Numbered from the stretch's first letter, positions 16,674-25,521 are shown. The stretch is 64,000 bases of DNA from Larkinella terrae (GCF_009668025.1 NZ_WJXZ01000001.1:363814-427813); one strand, 5' to 3'. Made by a program: numbers and translations. The notes: generated by a model not told the origin, from the letters alone.

Positions 16674-17849
16674 TTATTTCAAACTGTCCAACTGAAACAA
16701 AAACTCCGACGAATTGACCAGCGTGTGGACCAGGGCCGCGTAAAAGACATTTTTGGTTTTGATGTACGTATACCCGTACCCCCAACCCGCAATGCTGGCC
16801 AAACCGACAAAAACCAGCGAGCCTGCGTGAAAATGGACCAGTCCAAAAAACACGCTTGTGATTGCCAGCGAGGTGTACGGACCGGGCAAAACCGACTTGT
16901 TTTCAATGAAATAAGCCGCCAGAAAGAGTAAAACCGTAATCAGCACCGGCACCCAGAGCAGGGCCGGATGCATCAGGTAACCTGTCAGCAGCGACAGCAG
17001 AAGAAAAACGGCAAAGCCCCACGTCCAATAGGTTTTCCACCCGCCGGATTCCGTTATTTTTCGCGCCAGCAAATTCTGCAAGATCCCCCGCAGAAATACT
17101 TCTTCGAACAAAGCCGTACCGAAGAAAATCCGCACCAGTTCTCCGACCGCAACGGGAATCAAACTCAGGGAAAGAGGTTCGTACCCGCCGGTTTTCAGAA
17201 AACCGCTGGCCGTCGCAATTACGGTGGTCAGGGCAATGAACGCCAGCCAGACGACGATGGCGGTGCGCAGGAATTTCCACTTGAAAGTCGAAAAAAAACC
17301 GATGTCGGGCAGGTTGCGGATGGTGCCGAAACTATAAACCGCCGTCAGAATCAGCACAAACTTGAGCACCGTACTAAATCCGGACCCGTTGAACGGCAGG
17401 TTGGTTTTGGCCCCGAACGAAATCGATGTGGCCGGAATCAGGAAGAGGAAATAAAGGATAAAATCGGTCCATCGGACGGGTTGATGCGGTTTTTTGTAGG
17501 CCAGAAAACCGAGTGCCGGAAACAGCAGGTAAAAGAAAAACAACGCGGCCGAACCTTTAAACGGCGAGTGCCCGTGAAAGCCGAGATACGCATACAGCAG
17601 GCCGGTTAGCAAAACCGGTAGCGCAACGGCCCGCTCCGGACTGCCAGCGGTTTTCTGCTTCAGTTGTTCCGAGACTTGTGGCTGGCCCAGGGTGAACGTC
17701 AGAAAGAAAAGAGCGATAAAAAAGGGACTGTCCAGCAGCAGTTCGGTGAGCGGCAGTTGCCGGTTGAAGTACAGGAACAGGGCAAAGAAAACCGTGGTTA
17801 AAACCGCACCCGTTCGCAGTTCCCGGAAATAGATCGCAGCGTTTTTCAT
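16674..17849 (-). CDS. CPBP family intramembrane glutamic endopeptidase
   Basis: A 391-residue polytopic membrane protein with about ten hydrophobic segments. The CPBP (CaaX-protease and bacteriocin-processing) motifs are present in order: Glu249-Glu250-x-x-x-Arg254 in FEEVFLRGILQ, a FxxxHxxxG-type motif in FFGLVHFHAG, and HTLVNSSEF near the C-terminus. These supply the glutamate/histidine active site of intramembrane ABI/Rce1-like proteases. The substrate is unknown; in bacteria such proteins serve in bacteriocin immunity, signalling or protein maturation, and nothing nearby points to one of these. The gene is divergent from the SGNH/MBOAT pair and its 3-prime end abuts the fold-back repeat. 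Confidence 0.9.
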   Translation of the reverse strand: MKNAAIYFRELRTGAVLTTVFFALFLYFNRQLPLTELLLDSPFFIALFFLTFTLGQPQVSEQLKQKTAGSPERAVALPVLLTGLLYAYLGFHGHSPFKGSAALFFFYLLFPALGFLAYKKPHQPVRWTDFILYFLFLIPATSISFGAKTNLPFNGSGFSTVLKFVLILTAVYSFGTIRNLPDIGFFSTFKWKFLRTAIVVWLAFIALTTVIATASGFLKTGGYEPLSLSLIPVAVGELVRIFFGTALFEEVFLRGILQNLLARKITESGGWKTYWTWGFAVFLLLSLLTGYLMHPALLWVPVLITVLLFLAAYFIENKSVLPGPYTSLAITSVFFGLVHFHAGSLVFVGLASIAGWGYGYTYIKTKNVFYAALVHTLVNSSEFLFQLDSLK

Positions 17850-18011
17850 CTTCAGTCAATTCGTTCCTGATAACTACGAAAAGAAAACCGGATGGGCTAT
17901 TGCGCAGGAAAAAAACCGCCATTGTAACCGATTAATAAATAATATGCATTTGCGTGTTTCCTCCTTCGTAAATTATTTCGACTAAGCTGATAGACAGTAA
18001 GATATAAATCA

Positions 18012-19094
18012 ATGCACATGAATTCACTTTCAAAAGCAGGCATCCTGACGCTGATTTTTGTGCTGACTTTCGTAGTCGGCTGGGAGTTGTACTGGCGCAG
18101 TCAACATCTCGCTCTTTCGTATAATGACGACGAGAGTCTCTGGGCGCACACCCGGAAAGAGATTTACCAAACCAGTCCGTCGCGGCCGGTTTTGATCGGT
18201 TCTTCGCGGGTTAAATTTGACCTCGATCTGGAGGCCTGGCAGCGCGTCACCGGCGAAAAACCGGTGCAGCTGGCGTTGGTCGGAACCTCACCCCGCCCCT
18301 TGCTGAACGACCTCGCGAACGATCCAAACTTTAAAGGAACGGTGATCATCGACGTGACCGAAGGGCTTTTCTTCACGCCCGATGGCTCGTTTCCGGAACG
18401 GGAAGCCACCAAACGGGTTGAATTTTACCCCAAATGGTCGCTTTCGCAACAGCTCAGTTTCCACATTAACCACCTGCTGGAAGACCATCTGTACTTCCTC
18501 GACGAAGAACGGCTGTCGCTGCAACCCTTGCTGACGGATCTGCCGGTTCCGCCCCGACCGGACACCTGGGGCGGCCCCAAATTCCCGAAGGAATTTGTCG
18601 TTAACCGGTTCGACCGGCAGTCCACGATGACGGACGCGATGGTGGCCGATACGTCCATTCAAAATAAAGTAAAAGCGATGTGGCTGGAAATTGGTGGACA
18701 CAGCCCCAAACAAGGGGTCGACGGGCCGCTGCTAACGGCCATTTTAAACTCGGTGAAACAGTCGGTCGATCAGATTCGGGCCCGGGGCGGCAAGGTAATT
18801 TTTGTCAGGATGCCGTCGGACGGGCCGTTCCACGAAGCCGAAAAAATGGGTTATCCCCGCGAAAAATACTGGGATCGGCTGCTGGCGCACACCCAAACGG
18901 CTGGTATTCATTTTGAGGACTACCCGGTTTTGTCCAAATACCAGTGCCCGGAATGGTCGCACCTGGCACCGAAAGACGCGATCACGTTCACGGAGGACAT
19001 TATACCGATTCTGCAGCAGAAAACCGGCTGGTTCATTAACCGGAACGGGGCCAAAACACCCGCCACAACGGCTTCTCTTTCCAATCACCAATAG
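18012..19094 (+). CDS. SGNH/AlgX-like membrane-anchored acetylation partner of an MBOAT protein
   Basis: A 360-residue protein with one N-terminal membrane anchor (AGILTLIFVLTFVVGWELYW) and a periplasmic domain. VLIGSSRVKFDLD places a GSS-type nucleophile elbow near residue 60, as in SGNH/AlgJ-AlgX-like domains, and the C-terminal WSHLAPKDA could provide the distal His of a hydrolase-type triad. Proteins of this layout commonly sit before an MBOAT acyltransferase and transfer or hold the acetyl group destined for a surface polysaccharide. The MBOAT gene begins 12 bases downstream, so the pair is almost certainly one operon. The exact glycan is unknown. Confidence 0.68.
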   Translation: MHMNSLSKAGILTLIFVLTFVVGWELYWRSQHLALSYNDDESLWAHTRKEIYQTSPSRPVLIGSSRVKFDLDLEAWQRVTGEKPVQLALVGTSPRPLLNDLANDPNFKGTVIIDVTEGLFFTPDGSFPEREATKRVEFYPKWSLSQQLSFHINHLLEDHLYFLDEERLSLQPLLTDLPVPPRPDTWGGPKFPKEFVVNRFDRQSTMTDAMVADTSIQNKVKAMWLEIGGHSPKQGVDGPLLTAILNSVKQSVDQIRARGGKVIFVRMPSDGPFHEAEKMGYPREKYWDRLLAHTQTAGIHFEDYPVLSKYQCPEWSHLAPKDAITFTEDIIPILQQKTGWFINRNGAKTPATTASLSNHQ

Positions 19095-19106
19095 CTCCAA
19101 ACGATC

Positions 19107-20603
19107 ATGGTTTTCAATTCCTACAGTTTTGCCCTCTTCTTCGTTCTGCTGTTGGTGCTGCACAATTTGCCTTTGCCGTGGAAGGTAAAAAAGATTAATC
19201 TGTTGCTGGCCAGCTATTTATTTTATTCACTCTGGAATCCGCCGTTTATTCTGCTGCTCTGGCTGTCGACGGTGGTGGATTTCTACGCAGCCCGGCTGAT
19301 CGCCCGCGAACAACGGCCCATGCCGCGCAAACTGCTCCTGACCATCAGTCTGGTGCTGAACCTGGGTATGCTGAGCTATTTCAAGTACGGCGGTTTTCTG
19401 CTGGAAAATTTTACGCTGTTACTGTCCTCGGTCGGGATCGCTTTTCAGGCCACCAAACCCGATATAATCCTACCGGTTGGTATTTCGTTTTACACTTTCG
19501 TAACCCTGTCGTACACGCTGGATGTCTACCGGCGAAAAACCGAGCCGGAGCCGTCGTTCCTGAATTTTGCGCTGTTCGTGACGTATTTTCCGCACCTCGT
19601 CGCGGGTCCGATTGTCCGGCCCGAAGACCTGATTCCGCAGTTTAAGGAACCGCACCGCGCCACTACCCAGCAGATGACCTGGGGTTTGTTTCTGCTTTCG
19701 CTCGGTTTGTTCATGAAAGTGGTGGTGGCCGACACCTTGCTGGCCAGCTCCGCCGATACGGTTTTTGGCGTTCCTTTTCCGGTACAGCCGCTGGATGCGT
19801 GGATGGGCGTGATGGCTTTTTCGGGGCAGATTTTCTGCGATTTTGCGGGCTATTCCACCTGCGCCATCGGGATTTCGCTGTGCCTGGGATTCATTCTGCC
19901 CGACAATTTCCGGTATCCGTACGCAGCCATCGGTTTTTCCGATTTCTGGCGTCGGTGGCACATTACGCTCTCGACCTGGCTGCGCGACTACCTGTACATT
20001 CCGCTGGGTGGAAACCGCAAAGGCAACGTCAGAACATATATCAACCTGATGATCACGATGTTGCTGGGCGGTTTGTGGCACGGAGCGTCCTGGAATTTCG
20101 TGATCTGGGGCGGTTTGCACGGTATCTTTCTGTGCGCAGAGCGACTCATCCGGGAATGGACCGGCCGACGCCAGCGGAGTTTTGCCGGCAAGAATCAGGC
20201 GGATCCGGGACTGACCGGGTCGATGGCGCAGGCGTCGATGGTACCGGTTTCGCTGAATGGAAAGTTGGGCAATTTCGGGCTGGCGCTGTTAACGCTCCTG
20301 CTGGTCGATATCACCTGGGTGTTTTTCCGGGCGCCCGACTTCGGCAGTGCGATGAAGATTCTGCTGTGCATGTTTGGCGTTATTCCGAACGGCCCGGCCA
20401 TGCTGACTTCGCTCGACATCCTGAAAGTCAGCTCAGTAACGGTAGTGTTGATTAGCTGTCACTGGCTGATGCGCGATTCGTCGCTGGTGCAGTTGGGGAA
20501 ACGGATGCCGTGGTGGCTGCTGAGTCTGGTCTGGACCGCCATGCTGATTTTGCTAATTCTGACTCAGAAAACCAGTAATTCGTTCATCTACTTTCAGTTC
20601 TGA
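19107..20603 (+). CDS. MBOAT family membrane-bound O-acyltransferase (AlgI-like)
   Basis: A 498-residue protein with about ten membrane segments. It begins MVFNSYSFALFFVLLLVLHN and has LPVGISFYTFVTLSYTLDVYR and VAGPIVRPEDLIPQF, all typical of AlgI/DltB-type MBOATs. The conserved catalytic histidine is His325 in GGLWHGASWNFVIWG, preceded by FWRRWHITLSTWLRDYLYIP. AlgI-like proteins move acetyl groups from the cytoplasm across the inner membrane for O-acetylation of exopolysaccharide. The SGNH-like gene immediately upstream is the expected periplasmic partner. No polysaccharide synthase gene is adjacent. Confidence 0.93.
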   Translation: MVFNSYSFALFFVLLLVLHNLPLPWKVKKINLLLASYLFYSLWNPPFILLLWLSTVVDFYAARLIAREQRPMPRKLLLTISLVLNLGMLSYFKYGGFLLENFTLLLSSVGIAFQATKPDIILPVGISFYTFVTLSYTLDVYRRKTEPEPSFLNFALFVTYFPHLVAGPIVRPEDLIPQFKEPHRATTQQMTWGLFLLSLGLFMKVVVADTLLASSADTVFGVPFPVQPLDAWMGVMAFSGQIFCDFAGYSTCAIGISLCLGFILPDNFRYPYAAIGFSDFWRRWHITLSTWLRDYLYIPLGGNRKGNVRTYINLMITMLLGGLWHGASWNFVIWGGLHGIFLCAERLIREWTGRRQRSFAGKNQADPGLTGSMAQASMVPVSLNGKLGNFGLALLTLLLVDITWVFFRAPDFGSAMKILLCMFGVIPNGPAMLTSLDILKVSSVTVVLISCHWLMRDSSLVQLGKRMPWWLLSLVWTAMLILLILTQKTSNSFIYFQF

Positions 20604-20609
20604 AAACCG

Positions 20610-20972
20610 TCACCTCGACTGAATGCGCGCCCGGTGTTGAAGGCCCCATTCCGCCATCGCCTGAATCAGATCGTTCAGTGAATTGCTGTATTCCGTCAGT
20701 TCATACTCAACCAAAACCGGGGTGGAAGGATATACATGACGAATCACAAACTCGTTCTGTTCCAGCTCTCTGAGTTCCTTCGAGAGCAGTTTCGGCGTGA
20801 TGCCTTCGACCCGGCGCTGCAGGTCCTTAAACCGTTTGGGACCTTCGCGCAACGCAATGATGATGGGCAATTTCCACTTGCCGTTCAGCACGTACAGAGC
20901 GTCGCGCACCCCGCCTAAACTCCGCGTGCACTCCTTACTGGAATGAATCTGTATTACTTCTTCCGGTACCAT
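20610..20972 (-). CDS. HxlR family winged-helix transcriptional regulator
   Basis: A 120-residue protein that matches HxlR/MarR-like winged-helix repressors along its length: ALYVLNGKWKLPIIIAL, FKDLQRRVEGITPKLLSKELRELEQ and VEYELTEYSNSLNDLIQAMAEWG. HxlR proteins usually bind DNA as dimers and respond to electrophiles or redox state, often through a Cys. A Cys occurs near residue 14 (SSKECTRSLGG), the usual place. The gene is convergent with the MBOAT gene (6-base gap) and has the repeat-rich region 20973-21244 upstream. Targets are unknown. Confidence 0.9.
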   Translation of the reverse strand: MVPEEVIQIHSSKECTRSLGGVRDALYVLNGKWKLPIIIALREGPKRFKDLQRRVEGITPKLLSKELRELEQNEFVIRHVYPSTPVLVEYELTEYSNSLNDLIQAMAEWGLQHRARIQSR

Positions 20973-21078
20973 ACGTAAAAAGGGAATGCTGAATTTAATG
21001 CGAATCAGGAGATTATTCTCTTATTTAAGTGCCAGCGGCACGTAATAATTGTAGAAACTACATTGATCTTGCCGCTCC

Positions 21079-21129
21079 AGCGTGCCATCGGTACGCAACC
21101 AAAATTATATTGCGTACCGATGGCACGCT
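21079..21129. repeat. Perfect 20-bp inverted repeat upstream of the HxlR gene
   Basis: AGCGTGCCATCGGTACGCAA at 21079-21098 and its exact reverse complement at 21110-21129 enclose an 11-nt AT-rich loop. A smaller hairpin (GTGCC-AGC-GGCAC) lies upstream near 21030. The element sits between the start of the HxlR gene and the stop of the VOC gene, so it could end VOC transcription or belong to a REP-like family. Confidence 0.75.
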
Positions 21130-21154
21130 TTGAATACGCAGAAATCCGGTTTTT

Positions 21155-21179
21155 CTACAAACATTAGCCCCCTACGGGG
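21155..21179 (-). repeat. Variant CTACAAACAT unit with a CCCC/GGGG palindrome
   Basis: CTACAAACATTA is followed by GCCCCCTACGGGG. The first part equals the right outer unit of the composite fold-back elements, but the GGTCGC palindrome is replaced by one of C/G runs around CTAC. No facing left unit was found, so it looks like a solo half-element of the same broad family. Confidence 0.55.
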
Positions 21180-21244
21180 TCAAAAAATCTCATAGACCTT
21201 TTAACTAACACATCTGCTTTTTTGCAAATCTCTAATCGCTTCTC

Positions 21245-21601
21245 TTACTCCGTGAACTCCAGCAATTCAATCCGGTTTTCGAACGGGTCGTGAAAGAAAA
21301 ACCGCTGCCGTCCGTCAATCTCGGAGGAATACGTGAGCTCGATGCCGTGGTTTTCCAGTTCCCGCTTCGCTTCGTCCAGATTGGTGATTTCAAAAGCCGG
21401 ATGGCGCTTGGAATACGGTCCGGGCGGTTCTTCGCGGAAGTGCAGCTGAATGTCGCCGATCCAGAACCAGAGGGCTGCGCCGGGGTGTTCGCCCGGAATT
21501 TCTTCCAGGCCCAGCAATTGCCCGTAAAAAGCTCGCGCTTCCTCTTTTTTTCCTTCCGGGATCGAAATAAGAATATGGTCTAACCGTTTGAAATGAATCA
21601 T
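21245..21601 (-). CDS. VOC (glyoxalase/bleomycin-resistance) family protein
   Basis: A 118-residue protein from the ATG at 21599-21601 (MIHFKRLDHILI). An in-frame extension to 21685 would translate part of the fold-back repeat, so it was rejected. The vicinal-oxygen-chelate pattern is present: His near the N-terminus (LDHILISIP), GAALWFWIGDIQLHF, HPAFEITNLDEAKRELENHG and the terminal FFHDPFENRIELLE with a Glu ligand. Such proteins bind a divalent metal and act as glyoxalases, dioxygenases or antibiotic-binding proteins. The substrate cannot be assigned. Confidence 0.87.
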   Translation of the reverse strand: MIHFKRLDHILISIPEGKKEEARAFYGQLLGLEEIPGEHPGAALWFWIGDIQLHFREEPPGPYSKRHPAFEITNLDEAKRELENHGIELTYSSEIDGRQRFFFHDPFENRIELLEFTE

Positions 21602-22004
21602 CTTATCCGTTTGAATTTGACCTACATACCTACTAACAAAACATTTTTTGAGGTCGCATAGCGACCGAATGTTTGTAGAAAACAAGAATGATTCCTGTCT
21701 TCCTGGTCGCGTAGCGATCTAACGGACTCTTTTGTCAGATCGCTACGCGACCAAAAATAGAATACGTTTTGGATTAAGGCTACAAACATTGCGTCGCTAC
21801 GCGACTGAAAGCAACCCCAAAGCTTCGTCAATCTTTTAGAATCGTCAATAAACCGCAAAACTAATGATTCGCTCTGATGACGCAAGTGGTGGTTCATTTG
21901 GGCCGCCCTGATTAGGCAAACTAAAAAATCGTTGAAACTTTTCGGGCAGTTTTCTCTAACTTGAACCGTACCGGTTTTAGTCGCGGCCCTATTTCCCGAA
22001 ACGT
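21602..22004. other. Divergent intergenic region with fold-back repeat copy 2
   Basis: The 403 bases between the VOC and amidohydrolase starts hold the composite repeat 21652-21805. The remaining ~200 bases before the amidohydrolase contain no recognised gene or hairpin; its promoter should lie at about 21900-21995, but no good consensus was seen. If the VOC gene has a promoter here, the repeat lies in or beside it. Confidence 0.5.
21652..21805. repeat. Composite fold-back repeat, copy 2 (154 bp)
   Basis: Outer unit GGTCGCATAGCGACC plus GAATGTTTGTAG (21652-21678), inner pair 21704-21720 and 21737-21753 (a perfect 17-bp stem with a 16-nt loop), and inverted outer unit CTACAAACATTG plus CGTCGCTACGCGAC (21780-21805). 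Architecture and spacing equal copy 1 at 16505-16656, while the sequence between units is unrelated. Conservation is therefore on the palindromes and TGTTTGTAG tags only. Confidence 0.85.
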
Positions 22005-23144
22005 ATGCCTTTCGAAAAGTCCAATCCATTTGTTGCGTTCCGCCGGGAATTACATCGGTTTCCGGAGGTATCCGGTCAGGAATTTGAAACCCAGCAGCGA
22101 ATTAAAGCCTTCGTAAGCGCGTTTTCGCCCGACCAGCTATCGGAAGTGGGAAAAACCGGTTTACTGCTGCAATACGGGCTGGACGCAAACGGCCCGGTCA
22201 CCCTGATTCGGGCGGATATCGATGCCTTACCGATTCAGGAAGTCAACGATTTTGAACACAAATCCCGCACCGCCGGGGTTTCGCACAAGTGCGGCCACGA
22301 CGGCCATACGGCCATTCTGAGCCGACTGGCCGCCCACCTAGCTGAAAAACCGTTGCGGAAAGGCCGCGTTTACCTGCTTTTTCAGCCCGCCGAAGAAACC
22401 GGTCAGGGCGCCGAAGCGGTTTTGAACGATCCTGATTTTGCCGCCATTCGGCCCGACCGGGTTTTTGCGCTGCATAATTTGCCGGGTTTCAAACCGGGAA
22501 CGATCGTTTGCAAGTCCGGCACGTTTACGTCGGCGGTTCAAAGCCTGATTGTGACGTTTACCGGAAAAGTGTCGCATTCGGCGGAACCCGAAAAGGGGAT
22601 CAATCCGGCGTATCTGATGGCGGAATTCACGCTGAAAAGCCGAACGCTGGTGAATGCCGACAGCCGCTCCGAAGACTTTGCGCTGATCACCCCGGTTTAC
22701 ACGACGCTGGGCGAAAAATCATACGGGATTTCGGCGGGCTACGGCGAGGTTCACCTGACGTTGCGGACCCGAACCAGCCCGAAAATGGAACATTTGACCA
22801 GCCAGTTGCTGAATATTCTGTCGATCCTCAGCGCCCGAACCGGCATCGAAATTGAAACCGCCATCACCGAAGTTTTTTTCGCCAACCAGAACCACATCGA
22901 TGCGTTTGAGCAGATCAAAGCCAGCGCCGGGAAGCTCGGTTTCGAGTTTCTTGAAAAACCGGAACCGTTTAAATGGGGAGAAGATTTTGGCCTTTTTACC
23001 CAACACTTCAAAGGTGCGATGTTCGGCATCGGCGCGGGCGAAAACAGCCCGGCCCTGCACAACGACGACTACGATTTCAACGACGACCTGATCGAGCCAG
23101 CCGCCCGCCTGTTTCGAGAATTGATCGACATTCAGCATGGGTGA
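22005..23144 (+). CDS. M20-family amidohydrolase (N-acyl-amino-acid / IAA-amide hydrolase type)
   Basis: A 379-residue protein of the M20D group. Metal-binding and catalytic blocks are visible: RRELHRFPEVSGQEFET at the N-terminus, RADIDALPIQE, KCGHDGHTAILSRLA (Cys and His ligands), FQPAEETGQGAEAVL with the catalytic Glu pair, and a C-terminal HNDDYDFND. Enzymes of this type release amino acids from N-acyl or N-aryl conjugates using a dinuclear metal centre. It lacks a signal peptide, so it is cytoplasmic. It stands alone, with a heptamer-built hairpin that begins inside its stop region. The physiological substrate is unknown. Confidence 0.9.
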   Translation: MPFEKSNPFVAFRRELHRFPEVSGQEFETQQRIKAFVSAFSPDQLSEVGKTGLLLQYGLDANGPVTLIRADIDALPIQEVNDFEHKSRTAGVSHKCGHDGHTAILSRLAAHLAEKPLRKGRVYLLFQPAEETGQGAEAVLNDPDFAAIRPDRVFALHNLPGFKPGTIVCKSGTFTSAVQSLIVTFTGKVSHSAEPEKGINPAYLMAEFTLKSRTLVNADSRSEDFALITPVYTTLGEKSYGISAGYGEVHLTLRTRTSPKMEHLTSQLLNILSILSARTGIEIETAITEVFFANQNHIDAFEQIKASAGKLGFEFLEKPEPFKWGEDFGLFTQHFKGAMFGIGAGENSPALHNDDYDFNDDLIEPAARLFRELIDIQHG

Positions 23145-23255
23145 CGGTTTTCAGTCTTCGGTTTACAGTGGCTGACGCCTGCTTTTGACTTATTTCTCAT
23201 TTAGCCATAAGCTGGACGCGTCAGCCACCGAAAGCTGAAAACCGTACCCCGTCAC
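23141..23255. repeat. Inverted repeat with 7-nt units; arms related by whole-unit shifts
   Basis: Left arm 23141-23178 and right arm 23218-23255 are both 38 nt. Read in the same sense, each starts GTGACGG and ends TGGCTGACGC. Between these the left arm has three 7-nt units (TTTTCAG, TCTTCGG, TTTACAG) and the right has three (GGTACGG, TTTTCAG, CTTTCGG). The best match thus needs a one-heptamer shift on each side. The left arm overlaps the amidohydrolase stop codon. Confidence 0.8.
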
Positions 23256-23415
23256 CGAATAATCAATTTAGAAAACCGCTTTTACCTTTCCCTCAAAAGT
23301 TGTCCTTCCCTGGCAAACTATCGTTTAACTTATTGGCAATTACACATTTAAGAGATTTTGTTCGGAAAACCGGGTGAATACCTTTTTCCTACTCACTACG
23401 CTAAAAGAAATTGTC

Positions 23416-24294
23416 ATGGTAAAGAAAGTCCTCAAATGGGTCGGCATCGTCGTGGGTGGCCTGGTGGTTTTGCTGCTTGCTTTTTACGCCTTTGTTTATT
23501 TCCAAACCGAGTCGCGGGCGAACAAACGGTATGACGTCAAATTGCAATCGCTCACCATTCCCAACGATTCGGCGTCTTACGCGCTGGGCAAACACATTGC
23601 CGGCATCCGGGGTTGCGCGGAATGCCACGGAGCCGATTTCAGTGGCCGGGCTTTCTTCGACGCCAGCACGCCAATCGCGGTTTTATATTCCTCTAACCTG
23701 ACCAGCGGAAAAGGCGGCATTTCCTATACCGATCAGGACTGGGTCCGGGCCTTGCGGCATGGTTTGGGGAAAGACACCAAAACGCTCTGGTTCATGCCGT
23801 CGCCGGAAGTCAGCGCTCCGCTGTCGAACCGGGATTTGGGGGCGTTGATTTATTACCTGAAGAGCCAGCCGCCAGTCGATAAAATCCATCCGATCAAAGA
23901 AATAAAACCATTGGGGCGGTTTTTGGCCTTTACCGGCGACTTGCCGCTTTACCCCGCCGAAGTGATCGACCACGAGGCCCAGCCCGCTGAACATGTACCG
24001 GCCGCGGTGGATGCCGTCTACGGAAAATACCTGGCCGTTACCTGCTCCGGTTGCCACGGCGCCGGTTTCAAAGGTGGCCCCGGACACGGCCCCGGTGAAC
24101 CGTATATCGCGGATCTGACCCAAACGGGCAAAGTCGGCAAATGGACATCGGACAATTTTGTTACCGCCATCAAGACGGGAAAAACCCCGGATGGGCGCGT
24201 GATTAACGAATTTATGCCCTGGAAATATTTCGCCACCGTGTACACCGACGACGAACTGAGAGCGATTTATTTATACCTGCACGAATTGAAGTAA
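23416..24294 (+). CDS. Dihaem c-type cytochrome, membrane-anchored
   Basis: A 292-residue protein from the ATG at 23416 (MVKKVLKWVGIVVGG), chosen because it starts a basic n-region followed by one hydrophobic anchor (residues about 8-30). Two CxxCH haem sites are present: Cys67-Cys70-His71 (CAECHGADFSGR) and Cys210-Cys213-His214 (CSGCHGAGFKGG). Each is followed by a cytochrome-c-like domain with a possible Met ligand (FMPSPEVSAPLSNRDLGALI and FMPWKYFATVYTDDEL). The layout resembles the cytochrome subunits of membrane dehydrogenases, but no dehydrogenase is adjacent, so the electron donor is unknown. It should face the periplasm. Confidence 0.9.
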   Translation: MVKKVLKWVGIVVGGLVVLLLAFYAFVYFQTESRANKRYDVKLQSLTIPNDSASYALGKHIAGIRGCAECHGADFSGRAFFDASTPIAVLYSSNLTSGKGGISYTDQDWVRALRHGLGKDTKTLWFMPSPEVSAPLSNRDLGALIYYLKSQPPVDKIHPIKEIKPLGRFLAFTGDLPLYPAEVIDHEAQPAEHVPAAVDAVYGKYLAVTCSGCHGAGFKGGPGHGPGEPYIADLTQTGKVGKWTSDNFVTAIKTGKTPDGRVINEFMPWKYFATVYTDDELRAIYLYLHELK

Positions 24295-24310
24295 CAATCT
24301 GAAAACTATA

Positions 24311-25285
24311 TCATTCATCCCCAACCGATTTCGGGGCCGCTGGATATCCGCCAGCGGTCTGCGTTGCTGCGTTTGCATATCGACCGGCACCGGAATCAGG
24401 TGGCCGATTTGCGGGCGATGATGGCGGTTTAGGCAAATCCGGTTTTCCAACCGGCGGACGATACGGCTGAAACGGAATCTTCAGCAGGTTGCCAATTCGG
24501 GTGTGTTCGTGCGTATCCAGATGAGTATCAACGCCATAATTAATTTCCTTGCCGTCCATTTCGGCGTAGGACCCAAACAGCCGGTCCCAGAACGGGAAAA
24601 TATTTCCGTAATTGGTATTGGTTTGCGGCAGAACATAATGATGGTGGACGTGGTGCATGTTGGGCGTCACGATCAGCCAGCCGAGGGGGCGGTCGAGCCA
24701 GCGCGGGAGTTGAATATTGGCGTGATTGAACTGCGAGACGAGCACCGAAAGCGCCTGATACAGCATTACGACGCCAATGGGCGCTCCGGCTACCAAAACC
24801 GCTAAAGTCGTGAAAAAGAACCGAAAGACACTTTCGCCGGGGTGGTGGCGATTGGCCGAGGTCGTGTCCAGGTACCGATCGGTATGGTGAATCAGGTGAA
24901 ATTTCCACATCCATTTGACGTGGTGCTGGAGCCAGTGAACGCACCACGCTCCGACCAGATCCAGGATCAACAACCCGGCGACGACCTGCGCCCAAAGCGG
25001 CAGACGCAACCATTGCAGAATACCAACCTTCTCGGTCACCACAAAATCGCTGGTTTTCAAGAGAATAAACGCCAGAACGAAATTGACGAGAACGGTTGTC
25101 AGCGTAAAAAAGAAATTGATTCCGGCGTGACCAATTTTGCGATAACCGGTCTCCGACTGCCCAAAATGAAACAACGGAACCGCACTTTCGACCAGCCAGA
25201 AGAACGTAATGCCGCCGACCAGAATCAGGCTGCGGTGCGCCGACGGAATCGTTTCAAAATACTGAATCAACCGCTCCATACGCAT
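24311..25285 (-). CDS. Sterol desaturase / fatty acid hydroxylase superfamily protein
   Basis: A 324-residue membrane protein with about four hydrophobic segments and the histidine boxes of the di-iron hydroxylase family: HWLQHH, FHLIHHTDRYLD, NRHHPGE and HHVHHHY. These bind two irons for O2-dependent hydroxylation or desaturation of a lipid. The last ~50 residues form a proline-rich low-complexity tail (YRPPVGKPDLPKPPSSPANR) that is unusual for the family. The gene is convergent with the cytochrome gene (16-base gap). A second, distinct member of the superfamily is at 34774-35781. Bacterial substrates of this group are mostly unknown. Confidence 0.88.
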   Translation of the reverse strand: MRMERLIQYFETIPSAHRSLILVGGITFFWLVESAVPLFHFGQSETGYRKIGHAGINFFFTLTTVLVNFVLAFILLKTSDFVVTEKVGILQWLRLPLWAQVVAGLLILDLVGAWCVHWLQHHVKWMWKFHLIHHTDRYLDTTSANRHHPGESVFRFFFTTLAVLVAGAPIGVVMLYQALSVLVSQFNHANIQLPRWLDRPLGWLIVTPNMHHVHHHYVLPQTNTNYGNIFPFWDRLFGSYAEMDGKEINYGVDTHLDTHEHTRIGNLLKIPFQPYRPPVGKPDLPKPPSSPANRPPDSGAGRYANAATQTAGGYPAAPKSVGDE

Positions 25286-25521
25286 TTAAACAATTTAAAA
25301 AGTCAATTTCCTCTTTTAAAATTACAAAAATGAAACGCGAAAGGCAAAAACCGGTCGCGCGAAAACCGGCCTCCAAAGCCTCATTGCTGAAAGCAGGTCT
25401 AAAATTCTGTGGTTTTGAGTTGGTCGGCCAGCTTTAGTTGCGAATTGGAAATAGATTGAAGCGGTTTTGCGGAGAAACGATTGCTACGCCGTATTTTAGC
25501 GCGCAAACTAGCAAACAATCC

